Of a DNA stretch of 64,000 nt, positions 52,562-61,383 are shown one piece after another. Origin of the DNA: Bradyrhizobium arachidis. GTDB lineage: Bacteria > Pseudomonadota > Alphaproteobacteria > Rhizobiales > Xanthobacteraceae. The number at the start of each line of letters is the position of its first letter. Position 1 is the first letter of the stretch. The stretch covers positions 434,001-498,000 of the forward strand of contig NZ_CP077970.1 in NCBI RefSeq assembly GCF_024758505.1. Direction: 5' to 3'. Below the pieces are notes generated by a model. The model was not told the origin of the DNA, did not search any database, and saw only the letters and a list, made by a program, of their open reading frames with translations. A program made the position numbers and the translations under genes.

Positions 52562-52712
52562 ATCCTCCCCTGGAGGGGGGGAGGATCGGTTCGCATGGAA
52601 TGCGAACCGAGGTGAGGTGACAGTCTTTCCGCGTCGAGCACTGCCCGAGTGGAGAGATCACCCCACCCCGCTCGCGCTCCGCGCGATCGACCCTCCCCCT
52701 CCAGGGGAGGGT
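52562..52712. repeat. Large intergenic palindromic repeat, family B (copy 2)
   Basis: Same design as the copy near 6.7 kb: outer CCTCCCCTGGAGGGGG and CCCCCTCCAGGGGAGG arms and the shared core CTGCCCGAGTGGAGAGATCA with CCCCACCCC. It lies between two minus-strand genes rather than convergent ones. Confidence 0.85.
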
Positions 52713-52734
52713 AAGGACGCTGGTGATCCCTTTT

Positions 52735-54465
52735 CTACATACGCCCCGTCATCGCCTTGCGCGCCAGTGCGAGGCCCATCAGCACGAAGGCCGAGGTCAC
52801 CTCGGGGCCGCCGACCAGGATCCGCGTCGGCGTCTTCATCTTATTCCACTCATAGGCGCGGAACGGGCCGCGGCGCCCGCCCTCGCCGAGCTCTGTGACG
52901 ATGCAGTTGAGCGCCGGCGCAAACGTCCTGACGTCGGCGCCGAGATGGCCGAGCGCGATCAGGGCGAGAGCGGCGTCGAACACGTTGATCTCGCCCGCCA
53001 GCATCTCGCCCTGGACGTAGGACAGCACACGGGTGCGGATCAGGTCGAAGGCGCCGTTGGGATCGATCGCCTGCTGCGCCGCAAGGGGCAGCGCGAGATA
53101 GGCGGCATAGCAGCGGCCGAAATAGGCGCTGTAGAGCTCGGGCAGATAGTAGATGTGCGAGCGCGGATTGGCGAAGGCGCCGCTCTCCGCAAGCCGCTTC
53201 TGGAAGGCGATGATGCGATGCACGGTCGCAAGCCGCGCCGGCGTCTCCAGCACCTTCCAGCGCGCGAGATTGCGGAAGGAGACTTCGAGGATGTCGAGGT
53301 TGAGCGTCGGATCGAGATCGTTGCCGTAAGGACGTTCGCCTTTGACGTTGTCGATCCAGGTGGCAACACCGCCCTCATAGTCGATGTTGTCGTTGAGCGG
53401 CACGGTGACGCGCGGCTCGTTGGTGCCGGCGCGCACCTGGTAGCCTTCGTAGAAGTCCAGCAGCGGCTGGTCGAGGATCGGATCGCGCGAGCCCGCCTGC
53501 GTGGCCGCGGAGAAAGAGCAAGCGGTGGTGTCGCAGTCGGGCACGTAGACGCCGAAGCCGAGATCCTGCTTGATCTGCGCGAAGAAGCGCGAGAAGCGCG
53601 GATGCGGCGCGGGCGCCAGCGCCGTAATCACGTCGAAGCGCCGTCCGTCCTGCGCCTTCACCTCTTCGCGGCTGATGTTGATGCAGAAGTCGACCATGTC
53701 GTCGATCGCGCCTTTGGCGGCGGCGGCATCGGCGGGCGAGGCAAGGCCGGTCTCGACATAGGAGAGCAGCGCCTCGATGAAGAACGCGTCGTAATAGGCC
53801 GAGCGGTGGCGGATCTGCACCGGCTCCCACATCGGCTCGGCGATGCCCTTCCAGGGCGGGTGGATGATGCCGCGCGCGCTCGAGCGCGCGATGAAGACGC
53901 GGGCGAGGTTGAACAGCAGCGAGGAGTTCTTGTAGCCGCGCGCGTTCAGTCCGGTCAGCGCCATGATCAGCTCGCGCCCGCGGAAGTCGGGATCGCCGAT
54001 CAGGTTGAAGGCGGCATAGGTCGGCAGGAAGCCGCTCTCGCGGTAGGACCGGAGCAGATGATGTGCGCAGTCGCGGATCACGCTGTCGATGACTGACAGC
54101 GCGGGGGCGTCACGGTTGAAGGCGATCTTCGGCGGGCGCGGATGGTCGAGGTCGATGCTGTCGACGAGGTCGGCGACGGGTGCTCCGACCGCTGCCCAGT
54201 CCGGCTCCTGGTCCTCGCGAGCCCGCCGCAGCGCCTCGCGCAACCGGCCGAGCCGGGCCTCGTCGCGCAGTTCGGGCAGGCCGGCCCGGTTGAGCAGCAT
54301 CCGCAGCGCGGGATTGCCGAGTGCCGTCTTGTAGAATTTTGCGAGATGCGGGTCGCCGGTCACCGGTCCCGCCAGCACGGGATCGCAGACATCATAAAGG
54401 GAGGGGCCGTCCTTCCGCGCCGTCAGCGCGCGGTAGGCGTGACCTGCAAAGTAATGAAAGCTCAT
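52735..54465 (-). CDS. Large protein of unknown function, probably helical toroid-like
   Basis: 576 aa, starting MSFHYFAGHAYRALTARKDG. No signal peptide; the composition suggests many helices with repeated aromatic-rich turns (DIDYEGGVATWIDNVKGERP, HIYYLPELYSAYFGRCYAAY, GEINVFDAALALIALGHLG). These resemble, at low confidence, alpha/alpha-toroid or prenyltransferase-like folds. A frame extension of 47 residues upstream has no support. It stands alone between a repeat and an intergenic region. I do not recognise the family. Confidence 0.75.
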   Translation of the reverse strand: MSFHYFAGHAYRALTARKDGPSLYDVCDPVLAGPVTGDPHLAKFYKTALGNPALRMLLNRAGLPELRDEARLGRLREALRRAREDQEPDWAAVGAPVADLVDSIDLDHPRPPKIAFNRDAPALSVIDSVIRDCAHHLLRSYRESGFLPTYAAFNLIGDPDFRGRELIMALTGLNARGYKNSSLLFNLARVFIARSSARGIIHPPWKGIAEPMWEPVQIRHRSAYYDAFFIEALLSYVETGLASPADAAAAKGAIDDMVDFCINISREEVKAQDGRRFDVITALAPAPHPRFSRFFAQIKQDLGFGVYVPDCDTTACSFSAATQAGSRDPILDQPLLDFYEGYQVRAGTNEPRVTVPLNDNIDYEGGVATWIDNVKGERPYGNDLDPTLNLDILEVSFRNLARWKVLETPARLATVHRIIAFQKRLAESGAFANPRSHIYYLPELYSAYFGRCYAAYLALPLAAQQAIDPNGAFDLIRTRVLSYVQGEMLAGEINVFDAALALIALGHLGADVRTFAPALNCIVTELGEGGRRGPFRAYEWNKMKTPTRILVGGPEVTSAFVLMGLALARKAMTGRM

Positions 54466-54880
54466 AAAATACCTGGTCGCGCGGGGCCTTGCCCAGGTTC
54501 TCCGGCCCGTTCCCAGCAACGCGCCAACGCCCCTGCAAGTGTTTGAAAACATACACGGAATCGTAGGGATTACAAATGTGATTAACGTCACAGCGAAATC
54601 CGGCACGCCGCCTGCATGATGAGAGCTGCAAGGGGGCCGGAGAGGTGAAAAAATGCCCCGTTCCGACGCATCAGATTAACTAACATCTTCAACGGTTTAG
54701 CTGAAATTCTGGGCAATCTATTGCCGGGGAGGTGGGTTCGGGTTAAAGGTTTCTTTGGTGCGGCGCCGCAAATTGCGCGCAATTCGGGGAGACATCCCCG
54801 GCCAATCCCTCAAACCTAAAGACGCTATCGCGCTACTCACCATGTGTGCGCGCCTTTGGCACTGACAGGAATGAACCGAG
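54466..54880. other. Divergent intergenic region, no gene seen
   Basis: AT-richer around GATTACAAATGTGATTAACG, which contains a possible Crp/Fnr-like half-site pattern (TGTGATTAACGTCACA: TGTGA with TCACA, spaced six). That element suits a dimeric regulator. No RNA or protein gene was recognised. Confidence 0.45.
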
Positions 54881-55729
54881 ATGAATGTAAGGCAGCTCGA
54901 TATTTCCCGACGCACGATCGCGGTAGCCGCGGCCCTCATCGGCACGGTCTCGCTCGCGATCGGCGCCCATGCTGCCCTCAACATGCGTGCGCTCGATGCC
55001 GCCAAGGCCGTCTCGACCGAGCAGATCACCGGTTCCATCGGCCATGCCTCGCGCCTCGCGCTGGTCATCGGCAATGGTCATTATCCCGACGCATCCGCGC
55101 CACTGACGCAGTCAATCAACGACGCCCGCGCGCTGTCGGCATCACTTCGCAAGAACGGTTTTGACGTCGACATGGTCGAGGACGCGACCAAGGACGACAT
55201 GGTCCGTGCCGTCAACCGCCTGAAGTCGAGGATCAAGGCCGACAGCGTCGTCATGCTGTTCTTCGGCGGCTACGGCGTGCAGGCCGGCCGCCAGAGCTAC
55301 ATGTTGCCCGTCGATGCCGTGATCTGGAAGGAAAGCGACGTCCGCCGCAACGGCGTCTCGATCGAGAGCGTGCTCGAGATGATGAAGGAGCAGGGCGCGA
55401 AGGCCAAGCTCGTCGTCGTCGACGCGTCCCGCCGTAACCCCTATGAGCGCCGCTTCCGCTCCTACAGCCACGGCCTCGCGCCGATCGCTGCACCCGACAA
55501 CGCACTGATCCTGTCGTCCAACACGCCGGGCAAGGTCGCCGACGACGTCAGGGGCGAGCACAGCGTGCTGGTCAGCGAGCTCCTCAACAATCTCAAGACC
55601 AAGGGCACCGCCGAAGGCGTCTTCAACAAGACCCGCGTCGCGATCTCGCGCGCCTCCGAAGGCGACCAGGTCCCGAGCGTCTCGTCGTCGCTGCTCGAAG
55701 ACGTCCGCTTCAACGAGGCCGGCGGTTAG
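54881..55729 (+). CDS. Caspase-fold (C14-like) protein lacking both catalytic residues
   Basis: 282 aa. An N-terminal membrane or signal segment (SRRTIAVAAALIGTVSLAIG) is followed by a caspase-like domain from about 57: RLALVIGNGHYPDASAPLTQ, INDARALSASLRKNGFDVDM, VVMLFFGGYGVQAGRQSYML and KLVVVDASRRNPYERRFRSY. Active members have SGHG and DACR; here they are GGYG (Y131) and DASR (S183). Surrounding residues are well kept, so this looks like a maintained pseudoenzyme exposed to the periplasm. It has no obvious operon partner. Confidence 0.9.
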   Translation: MNVRQLDISRRTIAVAAALIGTVSLAIGAHAALNMRALDAAKAVSTEQITGSIGHASRLALVIGNGHYPDASAPLTQSINDARALSASLRKNGFDVDMVEDATKDDMVRAVNRLKSRIKADSVVMLFFGGYGVQAGRQSYMLPVDAVIWKESDVRRNGVSIESVLEMMKEQGAKAKLVVVDASRRNPYERRFRSYSHGLAPIAAPDNALILSSNTPGKVADDVRGEHSVLVSELLNNLKTKGTAEGVFNKTRVAISRASEGDQVPSVSSSLLEDVRFNEAGG

Positions 55730-55738
55730 TTCGGATCT

Positions 55739-55884
55739 TGTAGGGTGGGTTAGCCTTGCGATTGCGCGAAGCGCAATTCGCTGGGTGTAACCCACCTCTT
55801 CTCTTTCTTTCCGCGCCGGCAGAAGTGGTGGGTTACGCCCAGCGGACTGCGCTTCGCGCAGCCGCAGAGCTAACCCACCCTACG
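55739..55884. repeat. Intergenic palindromic repeat with TAGGGTGGGTTAGC arms
   Basis: GTAGGGTGGGTTAGC and GCTAACCCACCCTAC are inverted at the ends, with inner GGGTGTAACCCACCT / GGTGGGTTACGCCC and GCGAAGCGCAAT / GCGCTTCGCGC arms. It lies between the convergent caspase-fold and adaptor genes. Confidence 0.85.
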
Positions 55885-55903
55885 AAATCCACGATTTCCT
55901 TCG

Positions 55904-56794
55904 CTACTTCTTCTCCGCGCTCGCCATCACCGGGCGCACGGGATCGCCTTCGCGCAGCAGCGCGCCGGCGCGGGCGACGACGATATCGCCTTCGTTGAGG
56001 CCTTCGCGGACCTCGACCTGGCCGCCGGCCAATAGCCCGGTCTCGACGCGCTTGGTCTCGACGCGGTTGCGCCGGATGACCTGCACCACGGTGCCGGCCG
56101 GGCTGTACTGTATGGCGGTCAAGGGCACCGCGACGTTGCAGCTCTGGCCGGTCTTGATCAGCGCGCGCGCGCTCGAATTGAGCAACAGCCGCCGCGGCGT
56201 CGCGATGCCGATATAGACCATGCCCTGCTGGATGTTCGGCTCGATGGTCGGGCCGATCCGCCGCACCTTGCCGTCGATATCGCCGGCGCCGACGATGCGC
56301 ACGCTCGCCTGCTGGTTGGTCGCGAGCTTGCGGATGTCAGAGGTCGACACCAGGCCGACGAGATCGTATTCGCTGCGCGCGACGATCGAGAACAGCGCCT
56401 CGCCCTTGGCGGATGCCGGCGCGCCGATCTGCGCGGTGGAGGAGGCGATCACGCCGGCAACCGGCGCGGTGACCTGAAGCGTCCCGCCCTCGGGCAGCGA
56501 CAGCCGCGCCAGCACCTGGCCGGCGGTGATGGTGTCGCCGGCCTCCGCCAGCAATTCCGTCACCTTCAGCCCGGGTCGCTCGGGCCGCACCGAAGTCTCC
56601 TCGCGCGCGATGATCGTGCCGGTCGCCTCCACGATGTCGGAGAAGCAGGATTTTGCCGCCTTCAGCACCGTGACGGCCGGCCCCTTCGCGGGCTCCTCAT
56701 CGGCAGCAGGCGCGGCCTGCAGACCAAGGAGAAGCGCGCCGGCGAGCGCGGTGGGAAACAGGTATTTTGGCAAAGGACGGCTGAAAGGACGCAT
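55904..56794 (-). CDS. HlyD/RND-type periplasmic adaptor protein, orphan
   Basis: 296 aa exported adaptor. The signal is at the N-terminus (PTALAGALLLGLQAAPAADE). A lipoyl-like pair of half-motifs occurs in GDTITAGQVLARLSLPEGGT and VTAPVAGVIASSTAQIG, and barrel segments end with VQVIRRNRVETKRVETGLL. It would link an inner-membrane pump to the outer membrane. No pump or outer-membrane channel gene is adjacent, so it may serve a system encoded elsewhere. Confidence 0.85.
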   Translation of the reverse strand: MRPFSRPLPKYLFPTALAGALLLGLQAAPAADEEPAKGPAVTVLKAAKSCFSDIVEATGTIIAREETSVRPERPGLKVTELLAEAGDTITAGQVLARLSLPEGGTLQVTAPVAGVIASSTAQIGAPASAKGEALFSIVARSEYDLVGLVSTSDIRKLATNQQASVRIVGAGDIDGKVRRIGPTIEPNIQQGMVYIGIATPRRLLLNSSARALIKTGQSCNVAVPLTAIQYSPAGTVVQVIRRNRVETKRVETGLLAGGQVEVREGLNEGDIVVARAGALLREGDPVRPVMASAEKK

Positions 56795-56974
56795 CGGGAC
56801 TTCCGCTCAAATAACGCTTGATCGATAGCAGATGGCGGCGCGGCGGGCCATGGGTGGGTCCGGCCTTACGAAACGCAGTGCCGCATCGTCCGCGCGGGGA
56901 GCGCGGGGTGCTCTCAGTTTAGTCGGGGCAGGTGGGTTGAGGTTCGCGGGCGCCGGCGGGATCGCGACCCCGGC

Positions 56975-57145
56975 CTATTTTTCGCCGAGCGGCCGGCCGG
57001 TCGTCCGGCTGATCAGATGCAGCCGCGTGCAGGCCGGGCAGACCACCGAGACATGCGTATCGGCGGCCTCGCCAGCCGCGGCGGTCAGCCGGTGCTGCAC
57101 GTTCATGCCGGTTCGCGGGCATTTGAAGACGATCTGGCGGTCCAT
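56975..57145 (-). CDS. Small zinc-ribbon-like protein
   Basis: 56 aa: MDRQIVFKCPRTGMNVQHRL, then a short loop and VVCPACTRLHLISRTTGR. C9 and the pair C36/C39 give an incomplete ribbon (one Cys in the first knuckle, CPACT in the second). The frame is intact from ATG to TAG, though no strong ribosome-binding site is seen. It lies between the adaptor and lactonase genes, all on the minus strand. Function unknown. Confidence 0.55.
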   Translation of the reverse strand: MDRQIVFKCPRTGMNVQHRLTAAAGEAADTHVSVVCPACTRLHLISRTTGRPLGEK

Positions 57146-57222
57146 TGGGACGGGACTATGACGTCAGATTGCCGCACCCGAAACTACGGTTCACTACGTA
57201 GGTCGGTTCAAGGTTTTCCCGC

Positions 57223-58332
57223 TCAGGGCAGGTTAACCAGCTCCACCCAGTTCGGTTTCTTGCCGGTCGGGTAGGACTTCAGCTTGGTCAGCGCGCCCGT
57301 GGTCTGGTCGATGGCATAGACCGTCATGCTGTCCGAGAGCTCGCCGACGGCGGCGAGGTAGCGGCCGGACGGGTCAATGTTGAAGCCGCGCGGCTGCTTC
57401 TCGGTCGGCACGCTGCCGACAGCGGTGAGCTTGCCGGTGGCCGGATCGACCCTGAAGGCTGACAGCGTCGACGTCGTTCGCTCCGAGGCATAGAGGAAGC
57501 GGCCGTCGGGCGTGATGTGGATGTCGGCAGCCCAGGGCTTACCGTTGAAGCCTTCCGGCAGCGCCGTGGTGCGCTGCATCTCGTCCCATGCGGCGCCCTT
57601 CGTCTCATAGGCGAAGGCTGCGACGTCGCCGTTCAGTTCATGGAGGAGATAGACGTATTTACCGTTCGGATGAAACACGAAGTGCCGGGGTCCCGACTTT
57701 TCCGGCACCTTGGTCAAAGGCGGATCGTTCGGCGTGAGCTCGCCGGTGGTGGCGTTGAGCGCGAAGGTCAGCACCTGGTCGGAGCCGAGATTGGTCGCGA
57801 ACACGAAGCGGTTGTCGGGGGAGGCGAGGATTGCGTGCGCATTCAGACCGGTCGGGATCACCTGCAAAGGCTGGCCGGCGACGCCATCATTGGAAATCGG
57901 ATTCACAGCGATCTTGTTGCCGCCATAGGAGGCGCTGAACAAAAATTTGCCACCGCGGTCGGTCGCCACATAGGCCATGCTGTCCGCGAGCGGTCCGTTG
58001 CCGATGTGCTTGAGCATGCCGGTCTTCGCGTCGATCGCAAAGCTCACCGCGGTGAACGGCTGCGAGCGGACGCCAGCGATCAGCACGCGCTTGTCGGGGC
58101 TGACGGCGAGCGGGGTGGAGGATCCCGGCTTCTCGATGCCGGTGAACGGCGCGGTCTGCACAGCCATCATCTCGCCATTGCCGTCGAGGCGAAACACGCT
58201 GATGTCGTTGCTGTCGGCATTGCCGACATAGGCGAAGGTCTCGGCCATGCCTGCACGGGCTCCGAAGATGAGGGCAATCGCAGCAAGCGGCAGAGCCAAG
58301 GACACCTTCAAGGCGCGGATAGACGTGACCAT
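57223..58332 (-). CDS. Exported beta-propeller lactonase-like protein
   Basis: 369 aa of the 6-phosphogluconolactonase (YbhE) seven-bladed family. The signal peptide is VSLALPLAAIALIFGARAGM, followed by ETFAYVGNADSNDISVFRLD and repeated blades such as HAILASPDNRFVFATNLGSD, GPRHFVFHPNGKYVYLLHEL and WAADIHITPDGRFLYASERT. GGAGG seven bases before MVTSIRALK fixes the start; the longer frame upstream has no family features. An exported form suggests a lactone or unknown ligand rather than cytoplasmic 6-phosphogluconolactone. Confidence 0.87.
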   Translation of the reverse strand: MVTSIRALKVSLALPLAAIALIFGARAGMAETFAYVGNADSNDISVFRLDGNGEMMAVQTAPFTGIEKPGSSTPLAVSPDKRVLIAGVRSQPFTAVSFAIDAKTGMLKHIGNGPLADSMAYVATDRGGKFLFSASYGGNKIAVNPISNDGVAGQPLQVIPTGLNAHAILASPDNRFVFATNLGSDQVLTFALNATTGELTPNDPPLTKVPEKSGPRHFVFHPNGKYVYLLHELNGDVAAFAYETKGAAWDEMQRTTALPEGFNGKPWAADIHITPDGRFLYASERTTSTLSAFRVDPATGKLTAVGSVPTEKQPRGFNIDPSGRYLAAVGELSDSMTVYAIDQTTGALTKLKSYPTGKKPNWVELVNLP

Positions 58333-58670
58333 TGGGCTTCCTCCAGCTTGCATTTGCCATGGGCGGGTTCGCTTCCCTTTGCCATGGCGGTTTGCACGCG
58401 AGGATAGCTGGATGGTTGCCGTTCGACCAAAAGCAATTTTGGATCGATCGATGTCGAAATTGCATCGGTTCGCCTGCGCCACCCCCGGTGGGTGGCGCGG
58501 TGGCAAAGCGCCACACCGCCCGACCGATCGGCCGCCAATGCCGACCAACGACAATGAGCTCGGCCGGGCGGGGCGGGGTGCGCCCACACGCCGCAGCAAG
58601 GCTGGAACGGCTCCGTAACCGGACTGTTCTAGTCTCCTGCAGGCGGGGGGCATTTTTCGGAGGCCGTCAC
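58333..58670. other. Intergenic region, no gene seen
   Basis: GC-rich divergent region between the lactonase and the small membrane peptide. It probably holds both promoters. No repeat or RNA gene was recognised. Confidence 0.4.
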
Positions 58671-58793
58671 GTGTTTTGGATTTATTGGAACACCGCCTGG
58701 TCGATCATCATCAGCGGCATCATGTTCGCGACCATCGTCGCGCATCCCAACGCGGAATTTGCCGAAGTCCGCGCCGCGCGCCAAGACAAGTAA
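58671..58793 (+). CDS. Small single-pass membrane peptide
   Basis: 40 aa, GTG start behind GGAG at eight bases. It reads MFWIYWNTAWSIIISGIMFA, then TIVAHPNAEFAEVRAARQDK and a stop. One hydrophobic helix of about 20 residues is followed by a charged tail. Ribosome-binding site and composition support a real small membrane protein. It ends 38 bases before the stop of the convergent exported protein. Function unknown. Confidence 0.6.
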   Translation: MFWIYWNTAWSIIISGIMFATIVAHPNAEFAEVRAARQDK

Positions 58794-58830
58794 ACACCAA
58801 GACAAGCAAGTACGCTCCGCGCTGTCTGGC

Positions 58831-59190
58831 TTAGATCATGCTGCCCGGCATGAAGCAGCGAATCAGTGCGCGGCCATTGACATAGTACGGCCAGACCATG
58901 GTGCGGCCGACGCGGTTGGGCTCGGTGATCACGGCGTCATTGGGCACGTCGATCCACTCGCCCATCAGCCGCACCCGATAATGTCCGTCGCTGGTATCCC
59001 AATCGACGTCGTCGAGCGCGGTGCCGTCGGCATCGGCGCAGCAGGGGCCGCCGGCCTTGCTGCGCAGGCTCTCGAACCAGCCCTTCAAGGGAGAATTGGC
59101 ATAGCGGCCGTCGTCGCGGGCCTGCGCAAGCGGGGCCCCGATCACGGCCGCGGCCGCAAGCAGGGCGAGTAGCGGGTGGCTGATGGGCAT
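58831..59190 (-). CDS. Small exported protein of unknown function
   Basis: 119 aa with a Sec signal (LLALLAAAAVIGAPLAQARD). The mature part has a Cys pair in KAGGPCCADADGTALDDVDW and a conserved-looking end VWPYYVNGRALIRCFMPGSM. GAGGTG precedes the chosen ATG; an upstream frame adds eight residues. It looks periplasmic with possible disulfides or metal binding. Family not recognised. Confidence 0.78.
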   Translation of the reverse strand: MPISHPLLALLAAAAVIGAPLAQARDDGRYANSPLKGWFESLRSKAGGPCCADADGTALDDVDWDTSDGHYRVRLMGEWIDVPNDAVITEPNRVGRTMVWPYYVNGRALIRCFMPGSMI

Positions 59191-59457
59191 CCTTTCACCT
59201 CGACGGTTTGGCACGCGCGATACCGCCCGGGCGCTCGCCCGGCGCGCACGTGATGCATGTTCGGCTGATGCCCTCCGGCCGGCGGTTCCGGCCCTCAGCG
59301 TCCGGATAACCCGGAGCCTGACGGTTTGATCCTATTGCGGCGCGGGTGCCCGCTTCGGTCAGGCCGCGTGACCGTTCGCTCCGGCGAATTACCGGCTTGA
59401 TGGCGGAGGCGATTCAGCGCAGGGTTGCCCCGATCCGTCGTGAAGGGACTGGGATTC

Positions 59458-60456
59458 ATGGTGATCGCATCGAAGGCGGTAATTGGCGCGCTGTCGTGTC
59501 TGGCGGTGGCTGCAGGCGGCACCGCGTTCGTCTATTACGGCACCGATATCGGGCGCGCGCCGGTCGACACCAAGCGCGAGGCGAAGGCCGAGGCCGGCAG
59601 CATGGCGAAGGCTGAAGTCAAGCCGGTCGCCAAGGCCGAGACCAAGACTGAAGCCAAGGTCGATACAAAACCCGACGCCAGCACGCCGCGCAATCCGCAG
59701 ATCGCATCCGCTGCGCCCGATGCGCCGGTCGCGGCTCAGCCGCCGAAGTCAGGCAGCGCGGCCGTCGCCGCGCTCGGCGAAGCGAAATCCGCGTTGGCCG
59801 ATCTTCCCGCGGCGGCGCCGCCGCCGGTTGCGGAGGATTCGGGTCCGCGCTTCGACGTCGCGCGCGTCGACGAGGATGGCGAGGCGGTGATCGCCGGCCG
59901 CGCCGCGCCGGGCGCGCGGGTGGACCTGCTTCGCGACGGCGAGAAGCACGATACGGTCACGGCCGATGCGAGCGGCCTGTTCGTGATGACCCCGCCGAAG
60001 CTGCCGCCCGGCAATTACAAGCTGACGCTGAAATCGACGGCGCCGGACGGCGCGGTCGCGCAGTCGAAGGCCGGCGTGCCCGTGGCGCTCAATGCGCCGC
60101 CTGCACCGGGGCGCGCCGATCTGGCGAAGGCAGCACAAGGGCCGGCGAAGCAAGCCGCCAAGGAAACGACAAAGGAGTCGACTGCCGCGAAGGACGAGAG
60201 TCCGACCGGCGCGCTCGCGCTCGCCGCGGCTCCGCCGGCTGAGAAGGGCCCCTTGCGGGCGAAGATCGATTCGACGGGATCGACCGCGAGCAGCCGCGTC
60301 GTCTCCCGCGGCGATAGCCTCTGGATGATCAGCCGCCGCACCTATGGCGACGGCGCCGCCTACGCGCTGATCTACAACGCCAACCGCGACAAGATCCACG
60401 ACCCCGACCGCATCTATCCCGGCCAGACCTTCGTGCTGCCGCGCAAGGGAAGGTAA
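59458..60456 (+). CDS. LysM-domain envelope protein
   Basis: 332 aa. An N-terminal membrane anchor (AVIGALSCLAVAAGGTAFVY) is followed by a long Ala/Lys/Pro-rich low-complexity linker. A beta-sandwich-like part (VIAGRAAPGARVDLLRDGEK) lies near 145-205, and a C-terminal LysM domain reads VSRGDSLWMISRRTYGDGAA, then YPGQTFVLPRKG. GAAGGGAC at a good distance supports the ATG at MVIASKAVIG. It would bind peptidoglycan from the inner membrane side. Confidence 0.9.
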   Translation: MVIASKAVIGALSCLAVAAGGTAFVYYGTDIGRAPVDTKREAKAEAGSMAKAEVKPVAKAETKTEAKVDTKPDASTPRNPQIASAAPDAPVAAQPPKSGSAAVAALGEAKSALADLPAAAPPPVAEDSGPRFDVARVDEDGEAVIAGRAAPGARVDLLRDGEKHDTVTADASGLFVMTPPKLPPGNYKLTLKSTAPDGAVAQSKAGVPVALNAPPAPGRADLAKAAQGPAKQAAKETTKESTAAKDESPTGALALAAAPPAEKGPLRAKIDSTGSTASSRVVSRGDSLWMISRRTYGDGAAYALIYNANRDKIHDPDRIYPGQTFVLPRKGR

Positions 60457-60526
60457 GGAGACTTCGCTCCGCTTGCGCGATCTTCGCCTCGCCCCCGCTT
60501 GCGGGGAGAGGCGAAGAAAGGGCGGC

Positions 60527-61243
60527 TCACTCGTCCCCGTTCTCCTCCGGAAAAGGCTTGCCCGCGATCGCCCGCGCATTGTTCTTGGCGAACGCCGCCG
60601 GCACGTCGAACTTGCCGCTTTGCAGATCGTAGCGGCATCGCCAGCCGGTGAGCTCCTTGACGCCATTCCTGGGATGCTTGGCCTCGATCACGCCCGCCAG
60701 CGAAATCACAAGGTAGCGGTTATCAGGCCATGTGACGCCCATCCAGCGATAGGCATCCTCGGTGCCCTTCAGCAGCGCGGCAAAGATGTGGAAGTTGGGT
60801 GGCGAGATCTTCCTGCCATCCGGACCGTTCTTGAAGAACGCCCAGGCAAGGTCGCTGAGCGGCTCCTCCGTCGCGGCCTCGAACCCGCTCTTGCCCTGGT
60901 GGTAGAGAAAGAGCTTTTGATAGCCGGCGCCGATCTTTTGCATCCGCACCAGCCATTGCGAGTCGCTCGTGAAGCGGAAGCCGGCAGGATAATCCAGCTC
61001 GGGCTTCAGCTCGGTCATGTCAGTGCCGCGCCGTGCCCAGATCTGCCATTTGATGTCGAAGTCCTTCGTCTCCTTGATGTACTGCTCGAGTTTGATTGCG
61101 CCGTCAGGAGACGTGAAGGCGAAGTCGGGGTCGTCGCTCAGCTTGTAGTCCGGTCCGGGACCGGAAGCGGCCAGCACGGACGAGGCAAAGGCAAGCAGGA
61201 CGAGCAGCACCAGTGGCAGGGCAAAACGGCGGAGAGTATTCAC
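60527..61243 (-). CDS. Exported protein of unknown function
   Basis: 238 aa with a Sec signal (FALPLVLLVLLAFASSVLAA). The mature part, rich in Lys and aromatics, reads DDPDFAFTSPDGAIKLEQYI, then WQIWARRGTDMTELKPELDY and LTGWRCRYDLQSGKFDVPAA. AAGGA at eight bases favours the GTG start over a TTG two codons upstream. It converges with the LysM gene. Family not recognised. Confidence 0.78.
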   Translation of the reverse strand: MNTLRRFALPLVLLVLLAFASSVLAASGPGPDYKLSDDPDFAFTSPDGAIKLEQYIKETKDFDIKWQIWARRGTDMTELKPELDYPAGFRFTSDSQWLVRMQKIGAGYQKLFLYHQGKSGFEAATEEPLSDLAWAFFKNGPDGRKISPPNFHIFAALLKGTEDAYRWMGVTWPDNRYLVISLAGVIEAKHPRNGVKELTGWRCRYDLQSGKFDVPAAFAKNNARAIAGKPFPEENGDE

Positions 61244-61383
61244 GAGCAAAATCCTTAACCTGCGACGATGCGACCTCGAATATTGGACACCGTGACCCCA
61301 TTACAGGTTCAGTACGGGGAACTTTCGGTTTCTTTCGGAGTCATCTTGGTGACGCGATCCGGCTTGGTTTGGAGGAGGGCCAA

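Noticed and set aside
59582..59700. Ala/Lys-rich repeats in the LysM protein suspected of being a frameshift artefact
   Set aside because: The frame is open from anchor to LysM domain and such linkers are common in envelope proteins.
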